A stretch of DNA of 64,000 nucleotides, from NCBI GenBank assembly GCA_030813035.1, contig JAUSTV010000006.1; one strand, 5' to 3'. A program made the position numbers and the translations under genes. A model generated the notes under the pieces. It made no database searches. It was not told where the DNA came from and was given only the letters and a program-made list of their open reading frames with translations. This document shows, one piece after another, positions 15,981-25,188 of this stretch. The DNA is from Bacillus_BA fengqiuensis. GTDB lineage: Bacteria; Bacillota; Bacilli; Bacillales; Bacillaceae_H. Numbering within the stretch: the stretch's first letter is position 1; the number at the start of each line of letters is the position of its first letter.

Positions 15981-17252
15981 ATGGGACAACAAGTTGAAAA
16001 CAAAGTAAAAGCAGTTCATTTAGAGGACATTTTGATTGCAAATCAAATGATTAAAGATGTCGTTATTCATACTCCTTTACAGCGAAATAATCTATTATCT
16101 GAAAGATATGAGTGTAACGTTTACTTGAAAAGAGAAGATTTACAGGCTGTTCGTTCATTCAAGTTGCGCGGTGCGTATAATAGAATTAAAAAGCTAAGCG
16201 AAGCTGAACTTGTAAATGGAATTGCGTGCGCGAGTGCAGGGAATCACGCTCAAGGAGTGGCGTATGCTTGCCGGCAGTTAAATATCCAGGGGAAAATCTT
16301 TATGCCGAGCACTACGCCGAGACAAAAAGTCAATCAAGTTCAATTTCTCGGAAAAGATAATGTGGAGATTGTATTGATCGGAGATACATTTGATGATTCC
16401 TATGACAAGGCAATTGAGTGCAGTAATGCGGAAAACCGAACATTCATTCATCCGTTTGATGATGTTGATGTCATCGCAGGACAAGGAACGGTAGCTGTTG
16501 AAATGCTGAATGACTGTGAAGACGATATCGATTACGTTTTCGCAAGCATTGGCGGCGGAGGACTCATCTCGGGTGTCGGAACATACATCAAAAGTGTTTC
16601 TCCTCAAACAAAGTTAATCGGAGTGGAGCCTAAAGGAGCTCCGAGCATGAAAGAATCGATTTTGCAAGGAGAAGTCGTTCCTTTGCAAAAAATCGATCCA
16701 TTTGTAGATGGGGCGGCCGTTAAAAAGGTAGGATCGATTACGTATGAAATCAGCAAGGAAATTGTTGATGATATTGTAGTAGTACCCGAAGGAAAAGTAT
16801 GCACAACGATATTATCTCTATATAATGAAAATGCCATTGTGGCAGAACCGGCGGGAGCATTGCCCATTGCTGCATTAGATGCATATGCGAATGAAATTAA
16901 AGGCAAAACCGTTGTTTGCATCATTAGCGGGGGAAATAACGACATTGGCCGTATGCAGGAAATTAAAGAGCGCTCGATGATTTATGAAGGGCTTCAGCAC
17001 TATTTCATTGTAAACTTCCCTCAACGTGCAGGTGCATTAAGGGAATTTTTAGACGAGGTTCTCGGCCCAAATGATGATATCAGCCGATTTGAGTATACGA
17101 AGAAAAATAATAAAGACAGTGGACCGGCTTTAGTCGGCATTGAATTAAAAAATAAAGAAGACTACTTCTCGCTTATCGATCGATTGAACAAAAAAGGGTT
17201 TCCGTTCACAGAAGTTAACAAAGACAGCAATCTATTTCATTTACTCATTTAA
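15981..17252 (+). CDS. ilvA: Threonine ammonia-lyase (threonine dehydratase)
   Basis: A 423-residue PLP enzyme. The PLP lysine lies in REDLQAVRSFKLRGAYN (~60), the phosphate loop is SIGGGGLISG (~190), and C-terminal residues ~335-420 form a single ACT-like regulatory domain (YFIVNFPQRAGALREF). It deaminates threonine to 2-oxobutyrate for isoleucine synthesis. ATG 15981 follows AGGAAGG. A TATAAT box lies at ~15935 (GTGATATAATG) in an A+T-rich leader; I see no T-box leader. Confidence 0.95.
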   Translation: MGQQVENKVKAVHLEDILIANQMIKDVVIHTPLQRNNLLSERYECNVYLKREDLQAVRSFKLRGAYNRIKKLSEAELVNGIACASAGNHAQGVAYACRQLNIQGKIFMPSTTPRQKVNQVQFLGKDNVEIVLIGDTFDDSYDKAIECSNAENRTFIHPFDDVDVIAGQGTVAVEMLNDCEDDIDYVFASIGGGGLISGVGTYIKSVSPQTKLIGVEPKGAPSMKESILQGEVVPLQKIDPFVDGAAVKKVGSITYEISKEIVDDIVVVPEGKVCTTILSLYNENAIVAEPAGALPIAALDAYANEIKGKTVVCIISGGNNDIGRMQEIKERSMIYEGLQHYFIVNFPQRAGALREFLDEVLGPNDDISRFEYTKKNNKDSGPALVGIELKNKEDYFSLIDRLNKKGFPFTEVNKDSNLFHLLI

Positions 17253-17267
17253 ATGCCCAATCGTAAG

Positions 17268-17314
17268 ATGGAAATCATGGAACATGGCGCCCTTTGTCCA
17301 TGTTCCATGATTTA
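17268..17314 (+). terminator. Terminator after ilvA
   Basis: AAATCATGGAACATGG / CCATGTTCCATGATTT, a 16-bp perfect stem. Confidence 0.85.
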
Positions 17315-17388
17315 TGTGAAAAAACATATAAACTTAACATAAAAAGACAACATTCGAGCCTAGAATAGAGGTATAATAGAAGAAACGG

Positions 17389-17661
17389 GTGAAAAAGAGG
17401 ATTGATATCTTGTTATTCAAAAGCCTAGAATTCAAACATTTAAATGAACAGAAGGTAAAAGTGATTGAAATTCCGGTATTGGAGGACGATAACCCTTATC
17501 GATTCATGATTTCTATTCGGCTTGAGGCATTTATAAACAAAATTTACAACAATCAGAACCCGAAAAAAGTCTATTCTTTCAAAGAATACTTAAAGCGAGT
17601 ATTAAAATGGAAACAGTATGAACTGATTTTTAAAGAAGATATTTTAAAACATAATGCATAG
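17389..17661 (+). CDS. ypmP: YpmP-like protein (DUF2535)
   Basis: A protein of up to 90 residues: LLFKSLEFKHLNEQKVKVIEIPV, then NPYRFMISIRLEAFI and FKEYLKRVLKWKQYE, matching the YpmP family. Its place just after ilvA matches B. subtilis. The start is uncertain: GTG 17389 has little ribosome site, whereas TTG 17410 follows AAAGAGG. Function unknown. Confidence 0.75.
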   Translation: MKKRIDILLFKSLEFKHLNEQKVKVIEIPVLEDDNPYRFMISIRLEAFINKIYNNQNPKKVYSFKEYLKRVLKWKQYELIFKEDILKHNA

Positions 17662-17705
17662 TGCAGTCGGTCTTCGTTTAAAGGCCGATAAGGATGATTT
17701 TTTCA

Positions 17706-17760
17706 TGGAGCCGGACAGAAGACATGCTGCTTGTATCTTCTTTCCGGCTTCTTTTTGTAT
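17706..17760 (+). terminator. Terminator GAGCCGGA..TTCCGGCTTC
   Basis: GGAGCCGGACAGAAGA / TCTTCTTTCCGGCTTC followed by TTTTT; ends the ilvA-ypmP region. Confidence 0.7.
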
Positions 17761-17889
17761 GTATTAGCCTTTCTTTTAGCCCTCTTTACAAGAGAATACT
17801 TTGGAGAATGCAGGTGATTGGCGGAAAGCCTTCCTGCTTATGAAATCTTTTTAATCGTTTTTTATGGGAAATGTGATAAATGCGGAATA

Positions 17890-17924
17890 AGAAAATCTCC
17901 TTGGTTCAAGGGGATTTTCTTATT
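17890..17924. terminator. Hairpin AGAAAATCTCCTTGG/CAAGGGGATTTTCT
   Basis: A strong A/T-flanked stem in the ~600-base gap between ypmP and a histidine kinase gene. A 131-codon frame across this gap looks spurious because it runs through this hairpin and the repeat at 18090-18205. Confidence 0.6.
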
Positions 17925-18089
17925 GGCGATGTTAAAAATTAGTGTTAATTTTAGTCGATCTTCTTTAATCAACCTGCCTTCACTTTTCTATATATATCTT
18001 TTACTTAATAAATTGACACGTCTCCATTCAATCGAGAATCATCACTATCAGTCACTCAAACACCTTTTGAATATGCCCTCAAGGGTTCA

Positions 18090-18205
18090 TCTATGCGGAT
18101 GGCGCCAACCCCGTGAGGGGGGTGTCAGCCGCTTAGGTCTAGAAAATTTGGCATGGCCGTTTTTTGGTCATGTCGAATTTTCTAAATCGATCTATATAGT
18201 TAAAT
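18090..18205. repeat. Palindromic intergenic repeat with CCGCTTAGGTCTAGAAAATTT
   Basis: Contains GGCGCCAACCCCGTGAGGGGGGTGTC, then the outer stem TCTAGAAAATT / AATTTTCTAAATC around the inner GGCATGGCC..GGTCATGTC. The string AGCCGCTTAGG and the CATGG core recur in inverted form at 46972-47061. Function unknown. Confidence 0.6.
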
Positions 18206-18267
18206 ATTTCTAATTTTAGGGAATATGATATAATTTTAGGGTGAGAAGAGATATGGGAGATTGAGTG

Positions 18268-19914
18268 GTGGGAGAAATGAGAACTTATTTGCGAAATTTG
18301 AGTGTGTTTAACAAAACCGTATTATTTTCCACTTTCATCGTTATTCTGGTTGGACTTGGGACAGCCTACATCAGTTATCAAACCCAAAGGAACGCCATTC
18401 AAGAGGTGTTATCTAATCAGGCGGTAGGAACAGCGAATTTATGGAAAAACACTCTATCTATCGAAGATATAAAAATGGCGGAACAGGCTCTAAGCCAATC
18501 AGATCCTTACATTAAACGATTAAAGAAATCCGTTCAGATGATCAATACGGATCAATCTTCCTATTTAATGGCGTCTATACTATCAGCTGAACAAACAAGC
18601 AGAGAAAGTGTAAGAGTTTTAGTTACGGGTAATGAACGAGTAGAAAAAGAGCTTGGAGAAACTGGAATCTATGAAGCTTCCTCTGAGTTTATGAGTGCTT
18701 ATAATAGAGCGATTACATTAAAGAAACCAACATATTCACAAGTATATACGGACCAATTCGGAACATGGATTACCGGGTATGTACCGATAATTGTAGAAAG
18801 CAATGAAGTGGCCGCCATCTTCACTATTGACATTGATGCAAGTCTGTTGGCTACGTATCAACGAAAGCTTATTGCCTCTCTTGTTGTCGGTTGTATCCTG
18901 TTGTTTACCATCATTATTTTTTTCCAGGATTGGGGATTGAGAAAGCTCATGGCCCCCCTTAAAGAACTATTGAATGGAATACAGCAGGTGAGCAGGGGAA
19001 ATTTCCAAGTACGCATGAGGCAAATTGATAAGTCTGAAATTGGGGATATTAGTTGGCAATTTAACGAGATGACGAAAAAACTGCAAATATTGTTCGATCA
19101 AGTAGCCGCAACGACGGAACACTTTGGTGAGAAAGTGAATCCGAAAGAGCCGTTAAAAGGAATTGAAAAAGCGATTGATGAGATGGAAATGATTATTGAA
19201 CGGACAAAGCTTCAAAAGGAACTGCAGCGCGCTGAAAAAATGAATGCAATCGGACAATTGGCCGCCTCTGTGGCACATGAAATTCGAAACCCGATGACGG
19301 TCGTAAAAGGATTTTTGCAAATTTTTCAACAAAAGGAAAACTTCTCGGAAGATGAGAAGGGATACGTACAGCTTATGATCAGTGAAATAAGTCGGGCCGA
19401 AATCATCATTAATGATTATCTTTCACTGGCTCGTCCTGATATGGAACATAATGAGAAGATTGATTGTACATCGTGTTTGACAAATCTTGTAGAACTATTG
19501 TCCTCTTATGCACTGCTTACGAACAATATTAAAATTGAATTAGATGTTGGTCAAAAGGCATATGTAAAAGGAAGTAAAAATGAATTAAATCAAGTATTGC
19601 TCAATGTCATGAAAAACGGAATCGAGGCCATGAAAGATGGTGGAACACTCAAGGTTCACTTGTCGACAGATTTGGAATTTGTGCATATAATCATTGCGGA
19701 TACGGGAATTGGCATGTCCCATGAAGAATTACAGAGACTTGGAACGCCTTTTTATTCATTAAAAGAAAAAGGGACGGGCATCGGGATGATGGTCTCTTAT
19801 CAAATCATTGAGAAGATGAAGGGGAAAATCGCGGTTACCAGTCAAAAAGATCAGGGAACCACTTTTGCCATTTCATTGCCTCGTCAGTATACAAACTCAC
19901 TCAACGAAGACTAA
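18268..19914 (+). CDS. Membrane sensor histidine kinase, sporulation-kinase type
   Basis: About 548 residues: membrane helix ~14-34, extracytoplasmic sensor ~35-195, second helix ~197-219, HAMP ~220-275 (LMAPLKELLNGIQQVSRG), then a HisKA domain with VAHEIRNPMTVVKGF (~335) and a HATPase domain with NVMKNGIEAM (N box), IADTGIGM and GTGIGMMVSYQI. The HEIRNPMTxxKGF phospho-acceptor pattern is that of Bacillus KinA-KinE kinases; a role in the Spo0A phosphorelay is inferred. No response regulator lies beside it. GTG 18268 best fits the ribosome site GGGAGA; ATG 18277 is possible. Confidence 0.85.
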   Translation: MGEMRTYLRNLSVFNKTVLFSTFIVILVGLGTAYISYQTQRNAIQEVLSNQAVGTANLWKNTLSIEDIKMAEQALSQSDPYIKRLKKSVQMINTDQSSYLMASILSAEQTSRESVRVLVTGNERVEKELGETGIYEASSEFMSAYNRAITLKKPTYSQVYTDQFGTWITGYVPIIVESNEVAAIFTIDIDASLLATYQRKLIASLVVGCILLFTIIIFFQDWGLRKLMAPLKELLNGIQQVSRGNFQVRMRQIDKSEIGDISWQFNEMTKKLQILFDQVAATTEHFGEKVNPKEPLKGIEKAIDEMEMIIERTKLQKELQRAEKMNAIGQLAASVAHEIRNPMTVVKGFLQIFQQKENFSEDEKGYVQLMISEISRAEIIINDYLSLARPDMEHNEKIDCTSCLTNLVELLSSYALLTNNIKIELDVGQKAYVKGSKNELNQVLLNVMKNGIEAMKDGGTLKVHLSTDLEFVHIIIADTGIGMSHEELQRLGTPFYSLKEKGTGIGMMVSYQIIEKMKGKIAVTSQKDQGTTFAISLPRQYTNSLNED

Positions 19915-19973
19915 AAACGCTACGTCAATCTCCACGTCGTTGCTAGCACATCTTGTGCGTCGGAAGTGGGGGT

Positions 19974-19999
19974 CATACTGCCCGTTAATACGGGATAAA
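19974..19999 (+). repeat. Short repeat TACTGCCCGTTAAT..GGGATAAA, second copy
   Basis: Matches the string at 3964-3988 apart from two bases; part of the gene-free stretch after the histidine kinase gene. Confidence 0.5.
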
Positions 20000-20017
20000 T
20001 CGATTCGTCTTTAAAAG

Positions 20018-20066
20018 CCTAAAAACATGGACATGGTTGCTCTTTAACCATGTCCATGTTTTTAGA
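20018..20066 (+). terminator. Terminator CTAAAAACATGGACATGGTT/AACCATGTCCATGTTTTTAG
   Basis: A 20-bp near-perfect stem that probably terminates the histidine kinase transcript. Confidence 0.85.
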
Positions 20067-20161
20067 TGTGACAGTAAAGTGAAATCGCTTTTCACGATTT
20101 TCATAGTTTGCTAAAATGGACGAAGGAATCATGAACTTAACAAGCGGGGAGTTTGAGCATA

Positions 20162-20740
20162 TTGAAGAACAAGAAAATAAAAGCTTGGTTTACAATGGGT
20201 ATAATGGTTGTCCTGTTAACAGCATGCGGTTCGAAAATTCCCGATCCATTAAATTGGAAATTAGATGATTTTACTTATACGAACCAAGAAAGTCAATCAT
20301 TTGGTTTGTCTGATTTGCAGGGAAAAGTGTGGATTGCGGATTTTATCTTTACAAACTGTGAAACCGTCTGTCCGCCAATGACGGCCAACATGGCAAAATT
20401 GCAGCAAAAAATGAAAGAAGAAGGGTTGGAAGTGGAGTTTGTTTCGTTTAGTATTGATCCTGAACGTGATACTCCACAAGCCTTGACCGAATATATCAAG
20501 AAGTATAACGCGGATTTGACAAATTGGCATTTATTAACGGGATACGAACAAGAAGAGATTGAGGAATTTGCGATGAAGCAGTTTAAAACCATCGTTCAAA
20601 TGCCAAAACAAAGCGACCAGGTTATCCATGGAACGGATTTTTATTTAGTCGATCAAGAAGGGAAAGTCATCAAATCTTATAGCGGTGTATCGGATACACC
20701 ATATGATGAAATTATTGAGCACGTAAAAGCTCTTCAATAA
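20162..20740 (+). CDS. ypmQ: SCO1/SenC-type copper chaperone lipoprotein
   Basis: A 192-residue lipoprotein with lipobox LTAC (Cys ~22) and a thioredoxin-fold SCO domain. The copper-binding CxxxC is NCETVCPP and the later His is in VIHGTDFYLVD; the DPERDTP segment is typical. SCO proteins deliver copper to the CuA site of cytochrome oxidase. The position fits B. subtilis ypmQ. TTG 20162 is 11 bases after GCGGGGA; the in-frame TTG 20153 is only two bases from it. Confidence 0.92.
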   Translation: MKNKKIKAWFTMGIMVVLLTACGSKIPDPLNWKLDDFTYTNQESQSFGLSDLQGKVWIADFIFTNCETVCPPMTANMAKLQQKMKEEGLEVEFVSFSIDPERDTPQALTEYIKKYNADLTNWHLLTGYEQEEIEEFAMKQFKTIVQMPKQSDQVIHGTDFYLVDQEGKVIKSYSGVSDTPYDEIIEHVKALQ

Positions 20741-20786
20741 ATAATTGGGACGTGAATTAAACATTCACGTCCCAATTATTTATTTG
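20741..20786 (+). terminator. Terminator after the SCO1 gene
   Basis: AATAATTGGGACGTGAAT / ATTCACGTCCCAATTATT, perfect arms. Confidence 0.9.
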
Positions 20787-21091
20787 CCTATAAGGTTTTG
20801 CTGACAAATCTACATGATGATTCGGCAAATCTTTCAACATCACTCTTTATGCCGATGGCAGGGAACGGATCATCGCGTAAATGGTGTTTTCTTTTTATTA
20901 TGCACTCTTCTAAATCTTTGTGGAAAACGAATCCTTTTAAAAGAAGGGAAAATGCAATAATACAAGACTTTTTGCATACGATAATTACAAATAATTCCTT
21001 ATGTTTCTGTTTCTTAAAGATATGGATACTTGACATGGTGTGATAACATAAAAAATAAAGTGAAGCTTAGACAAAACAGTAGGTGTTTTTA
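20787..21091. other. Gene-free stretch
   Basis: About 300 bases between the SCO1 terminator and the lipase gene. Short frames exist on both strands, but none has a ribosome site or recognisable protein. I see no clear repeat or structured RNA. Confidence 0.4.
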
Positions 21092-21919
21092 ATGAATAAA
21101 AAATGGTTTTATTGTTTCGTTTGCGTTTGTCTTCTTACGGCTTGTTCATCACCTGCCTTTTTGGCGAGACAGCCCCTGGAGATGGAAGCCAAACAGACAA
21201 ACCTTCAAGTTAAATCTCATATTCCGAAAGGTTTTTTTCCAGTGGATTTAAATATAGTCGCCATCGGTGATTCTCTGACAGAAGGGGTTGGAGATTCGAG
21301 TAAACAAGGCGGTTATGTACCATACGTGGTGAAATTCATTTCAGAGCATAAAGCGGTTGACGATGTACGAGTAAGCAATTTAGGGAAGCGGGGCAATCGT
21401 ACAGATCAATTGCTTGAACGGTTGAAGCAAGATGAAGTCGTAGCGAAAGTTTCTCGTGCGGACATTGTGTTTATGACTATTGGAGGAAATGATATGATGA
21501 AGGTCGTTCGAGACTTCTTTTATAACATTTCCCTTAAAACATTTGAGAAAGAACAAAGTAAATATGAAGTAAGATTATCAAAAGTATTGGAACGGATTCG
21601 TGAAATTAATCCAGATGCCCACATCTATTTAATTGGCTTTTATAACCCATTTTTACATTCATTGAAATCAGTGAATGAAATTAATCTCATTGTTAAACAA
21701 TGGAATGAAGCAAGCGAAAAAGTGGCGGGACATTATAAAGATGTTACGTATGTAAATGTAGAAGATGTATTTGAAGTGCAAGAACTTTTGTTAGCAAAAG
21801 ACCAGTTTCATCCGAATAAAAAAGGGTATGAATTAATTGCACAAAGAATTAATGAATACGTGTTGGAGCAGCAACGCGAAATGAATTCCATTGAGTTGGC
21901 AAAACCGGAAGTGGAGTAA
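21092..21919 (+). CDS. ypmR: SGNH/GDSL-family lipoprotein esterase, YpmR type
   Basis: A 275-residue lipoprotein with lipobox LTAC (~18-21) and an SGNH hydrolase domain: block I GDSLTEGVG (Ser), block III GGNDMM (Asn), block V DQFHPNKKGYE (Asp/His). Blocks are in normal order. The substrate is unknown; family members hydrolyse lipid or acetyl esters at the cell surface. The start at ATG 21092 follows GTAGGTG. ypmS follows 12 bases after its stop, as in B. subtilis. Confidence 0.93.
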   Translation: MNKKWFYCFVCVCLLTACSSPAFLARQPLEMEAKQTNLQVKSHIPKGFFPVDLNIVAIGDSLTEGVGDSSKQGGYVPYVVKFISEHKAVDDVRVSNLGKRGNRTDQLLERLKQDEVVAKVSRADIVFMTIGGNDMMKVVRDFFYNISLKTFEKEQSKYEVRLSKVLERIREINPDAHIYLIGFYNPFLHSLKSVNEINLIVKQWNEASEKVAGHYKDVTYVNVEDVFEVQELLLAKDQFHPNKKGYELIAQRINEYVLEQQREMNSIELAKPEVE

Positions 21920-21931
21920 GGAGCTTGTGAG

Positions 21932-22504
21932 ATGAAGAAGTGGAAATGGTTATTTTTTAGTCTTTTAGCAATCAATGTAGTCTTTTTAATGATGATGGCG
22001 GGTTTAGCTTTACAGCCATCAAAAGAAAAGGAACTTTCCACACGACAAACAATAGAGGAAAAGAATGTATCTTTAGGTATCGTAGCGAAGAAAGAAGATT
22101 TGAATGTGCTGATCAATAAATACTTACAGAAAGAGTTCAATCATCAGCCGCTAAACTATGAAATCAAATTGTCGGATCAAGTTGAAGTATACGGTACGAT
22201 TCAAGCGTTTGGAAACGATCTTGATATTAGCATGGATTTTGAGCCGGAAGTTCAACAAAACGGAGATCTTGTATTGAAGCAGGAATCATTGTCCGTCGGC
22301 AAATTGAGTCTGCCTGTGCGTACCGTTTTAAAATATGTGAACAATAATTTTTCGCTGCCTCAATGGGTGCAAATCAATGCAAAAGAAGAATCGGTGTATG
22401 TAGCGTTACAAGAGATGGAAATGAAAAGCGACTTCCGCGTCAAAGTAAAGAAATTCGATTTAGAGAAAAATGATATCCGATTCGCCTTAGTATCTACCGA
22501 TTAA
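21932..22504 (+). CDS. ypmS: YpmS family (DUF2140) membrane-anchored protein
   Basis: A 190-residue protein with one N-terminal membrane helix (WLFFSLLAINVVFLMMMAGLAL) and an extracytoplasmic beta-rich domain (YEIKLSDQVEVYGTIQAFG, LSLPVRTVLKYV, LPQWVQINAKEE), the YpmS pattern. Function unknown. It is probably cotranscribed with ypmR and followed by a strong bidirectional terminator. Confidence 0.88.
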   Translation: MKKWKWLFFSLLAINVVFLMMMAGLALQPSKEKELSTRQTIEEKNVSLGIVAKKEDLNVLINKYLQKEFNHQPLNYEIKLSDQVEVYGTIQAFGNDLDISMDFEPEVQQNGDLVLKQESLSVGKLSLPVRTVLKYVNNNFSLPQWVQINAKEESVYVALQEMEMKSDFRVKVKKFDLEKNDIRFALVSTD

Positions 22505-22533
22505 GTGTATTGGATTTTTAGGGGGAATCCCTC

Positions 22534-22585
22534 TAAAATAAAAAAAGGATCAAGTCTGATTTTAGACTTGATCCTTTTTTTGGCA
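22534..22585. terminator. Bidirectional terminator
   Basis: AAAAAAAGGATCAAGTCTGA / TTAGACTTGATCCTTTTTTT between convergent ypmS and the DUF4397 gene. Confidence 0.9.
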
Positions 22586-22599
22586 ATCCCAAACCCCCG

Positions 22600-23343
22600 T
22601 TAATATTGAGCAATCAATGCTTCTAAAGCAGGCTTGCCATTTACAAGGCCTACAGCATAAATCGTGTAGGATCGATTAGGGCGCAGGCGTATTGGAGGAA
22701 GTTCAAGAACTACTTTGTTTGTTCCAGCAAGCCGGGCCTCCAAACTTACTGCCATAGGACTTAAAGGCAAGTACTCCGTCACTTCTTTAAAGGTTACATC
22801 GGAAAAGACGACGTCCCCGTTTTTCACAGCCACATCAACGGCTGGTGCATCAGGAGATAAATGGATAAAACGAACTTTCGTTTCCCCTGGAGGAACTTCC
22901 TGGTTATCATAAATAAACAACAAATCTAGGTCCGCAAGCTTACCGGCAGCGGCAACTGTATACTTTTGGCCGCTGTTAAAGGTGAAAGTTTCCGTTAAGA
23001 CAGGTTTATCGGTCTTTCCGGCTGGATAAATGTCAATTCGATATTTACCGGCGTCCGGCAGCGGCAAATAATCCGTCTCTTGCTTGAAAGTCAAGTTGCG
23101 AATGGTGCGCTTTCCATTCACATATACGTCGAGAGAGGGTGCGTCTGGAGAGGCATGGAAGATGCGGACCATTGGCTGACCGCTTTTCGGTTCTTGTTCG
23201 GCACGATGTGTGACCATTATGAGTTTATTCATATACTTTAAATGTTTTTGATAATACATGACATGAAGCTGGGGATTTAAATATTTATAATAGTTTGCCA
23301 GCAAATCGTACATGGCTGCCTTATGATAATACTTATCGTACAT
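22600..23343 (-). CDS. DUF4397 domain protein without signal peptide
   Basis: A 247-residue protein: an N-terminal Tyr/His-rich helical part (YDKYYHKAAMYDLLANYY), then two DUF4397 beta repeats marked by RIFHASPDAPSLDVYVNG (~77) and RFIHLSPDAPAVDVAVKNG (~162). ATG 23343 follows AAAGGAGTTGATCCT. Unlike the paralogue at 54534-55355, it has neither a signal peptide nor a sorting signal, so its location (cytoplasm or spore) is open. DUF4397 function is unknown. Confidence 0.85.
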   Translation of the reverse strand: MYDKYYHKAAMYDLLANYYKYLNPQLHVMYYQKHLKYMNKLIMVTHRAEQEPKSGQPMVRIFHASPDAPSLDVYVNGKRTIRNLTFKQETDYLPLPDAGKYRIDIYPAGKTDKPVLTETFTFNSGQKYTVAAAGKLADLDLLFIYDNQEVPPGETKVRFIHLSPDAPAVDVAVKNGDVVFSDVTFKEVTEYLPLSPMAVSLEARLAGTNKVVLELPPIRLRPNRSYTIYAVGLVNGKPALEALIAQY

Positions 23344-23644
23344 AGGATCAACTCCTTTTAAAATGGGCTGAGTCAAACATAATGTTTAAATAAAAACAAA
23401 GGTTGTTTTTGTAAGCGTGGTTGTTTTTGGACCGTCATCTCAAGAATGATGGTCTAAAAGCAAAAAGGAACGATCTTTGAGAAAAGAGCTAAAGCAAAAG
23501 ACTTTGCATACTTGCTACATCTACGTAACAAATATATGGCACTTACAGCGGACATATGATGTTTTTTTCAGGCCGGGCGGAATAACCAATTTCACGAAAT
23601 GAACATAAGATAAGAGGAAGAGGAAGAGAAAAAGGAGTGGGGAT

Positions 23645-23833
23645 ATGCGCGCCTTTTACTTAACGATGATTCGTTTGATGATAATAGGAACCTTGCTTAT
23701 CTTAATTATGAGCCATTTTACGATGTATACTGCCGCCATTAAGCATATGGAACCGCCTTTATATGAATTAAAAGAGAAAGAAGTTTCGATACAAGAGAAG
23801 GGAGACAAGCGAAATGACCATTCCAAAAACTGA
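23645..23833 (+). CDS. Small single-pass membrane protein
   Basis: A 62-residue protein with one membrane helix (TMIRLMIIGTLLILIMSHFTMY) and a charged C-terminal tail. ATG 23645 follows AAAAGGAGTGGGGAT. It overlaps the next gene by 20 bases, so the two form a coupled pair. No family recognised. Confidence 0.7.
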   Translation: MRAFYLTMIRLMIIGTLLILIMSHFTMYTAAIKHMEPPLYELKEKEVSIQEKGDKRNDHSKN

Positions 23834-24281
23834 TCGGTTATTCTCAGTCTTTCGATATCTGCTCGTTTTGTATGCGGTCTTGTTCGCTATGTTATTCTCT
23901 GCTCTTATACCTGTGGCATTTGGGTTCCAGGTGAGTATCGTCCATGAGGAAAAAAACGAGAACGGCGAGGTTCCAATCGGCTCTATCGTGATCTCTAAGC
24001 CGTTGGAAAGTGAAACATCCGTTGCAAAAGAGTTGGTTTCGAAGCAAAAAGTTATGGGAGATGAACAACAAGGCGATCAGGAATGGATGTCCATTCTCAT
24101 TGGGACAAAATCAAAGTGGCCAGGAGCAAATGAAGAACTGTGGAAAGGAGCCTATTTATATCATATTCCATTTGTAGGATATATGATTGAACCGCTCAAG
24201 CAAGCGGTAACGCCTTTATTGATGTTTTGTATTTTACTTTATTTATTCACTTACACGTTATCTAAAAAAACAAAAGGATAA
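23814..24281 (+). CDS. Two-pass membrane protein, unknown
   Basis: A 155-residue protein with membrane helices at ~12-38 and ~128-148 and an exposed, acidic middle domain (VSIVHEEKNENG; VPIGSIVISKPL; WMSILIGTKSKWPG). The topology of two outer helices around an extracellular loop is clear. VPIGSIVISK is faintly like the substrate-channel motif of type I signal peptidases, but no Ser/Lys dyad is convincing. It overlaps the preceding small membrane gene. Confidence 0.7.
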   Translation: MTIPKTDRLFSVFRYLLVLYAVLFAMLFSALIPVAFGFQVSIVHEEKNENGEVPIGSIVISKPLESETSVAKELVSKQKVMGDEQQGDQEWMSILIGTKSKWPGANEELWKGAYLYHIPFVGYMIEPLKQAVTPLLMFCILLYLFTYTLSKKTKG

Positions 24282-24373
24282 AAGAACCCATCACATAATC
24301 CTTGGTATTACTGGATTTTCATGACGGGTTCTTTGGAGAGGATGATGCAAAAGGCAGCCTTTTGCATCATCCT
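24280..24373. repeat. Paired-hairpin repeat, copy 3
   Basis: B hairpin AAAGAACCCATC..AATCC / GGATT..GACGGGTTCTTT (24280-24333), then A hairpin GAGGATGATGCAAAAGGC / GCCTTTTGCATCATCCTC (24337-24373, 18 bp perfect). It lies between convergent genes and overlaps the DUF502 gene stop. Confidence 0.8.
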
Positions 24374-24957
24374 CTTTCTTTATTTTTCGTACTTGTCACT
24401 CCTCCGGATAAGACGAATTTCATCGCATCTTCCGGCTTAACGTCAAGAAACTCTACGTCTTCTTTTGGAATCAAAAAAGTGAATCCGGCTACTTGAAACG
24501 TCTGAGGGATGTATACGGCTAGGTGGTCTTTAAGGGGATCTGCAAACGCTTCGACCTCTTCCGATGTAACGAAGCCAATCACCTTCATGGACGTTTGGGG
24601 CAGTTTTACAAGAGCCACTTTTGAAAAAGATTTTTTCTCTCCAAGAAAAGATTGAAAAGTGTCTTTGATAACGGAGTACAATGTTTTGATAAGAGGGATG
24701 CGTTCCAAGAGACGATCGATCAAGCTAATGATTTTTCCGGTTAAAAATTGTGTTGATAACCAGCCGAGCAACGTAATAAGGACAAGGGTAAGCAGAATTC
24801 CGATGCCTGGAATGTAGTCTTCCTGTAAATAAGGTTTTAAGACGTTCCCTAGGAGACTATCCAAAAATGTAAAAATTCGAAACCCCACATAAAGTACAAG
24901 AATAATAGGAACAATTGTCAGCAATCCATTAATAAAGTTTTTTAAGAAAAATTTCAC
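24367..24957 (-). CDS. DUF502 family membrane protein
   Basis: A 196-residue protein with two membrane helices (GLLTIVPIILVLYVGF; GIGILLTLVLITLLGWL) and a C-terminal beta domain (VIGFVTSEEV; VAVYIPQT-type segment HLAVYIPQTFQVAGF), the DUF502 pattern. GTG 24957 follows GAAAGAGGAG by seven bases, so I prefer it over the ATG 13 codons upstream, which has no ribosome site. Function unknown. Confidence 0.88.
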   Translation of the reverse strand: MKFFLKNFINGLLTIVPIILVLYVGFRIFTFLDSLLGNVLKPYLQEDYIPGIGILLTLVLITLLGWLSTQFLTGKIISLIDRLLERIPLIKTLYSVIKDTFQSFLGEKKSFSKVALVKLPQTSMKVIGFVTSEEVEAFADPLKDHLAVYIPQTFQVAGFTFLIPKEDVEFLDVKPEDAMKFVLSGGVTSTKNKERG

Positions 24958-25116
24958 GGTAAAACTCCTCTTTCCTGATTGAAAATCGTTATCCATCTAA
25001 GTATATGAAGAGAACAGCATGAAAGCAATGGCCAAAAGGGGATATAGATGAAACGATTGAATGGTTATCATTGGGTCAATGACTAAAAAAAGATGAAAAA
25101 ATGGGCGAATGCACAT

Positions 25117-25144
25117 ACAGTCCAACCTATGCTTACATATTGTA
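25117..25144 (+). promoter_or_regulatory. Candidate sigma K promoter for the YjcZ-type gene
   Basis: AC at 25117, 17 bases, then CATATTGTA (25136-25144) fits the mother-cell sigma K consensus (AC, 16-17, CATAnnnTA), 45 bases before the start codon. Confidence 0.5.
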
Positions 25145-25188
25145 TGATTGTAGCAAATGAATCTAATAGGTGAGGAGCGGTTATAATT

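Noticed and set aside
17818..18213. 131-codon frame on the plus strand
   Set aside because: It runs through a terminator hairpin and a palindromic repeat, has poor composition and no ribosome site.
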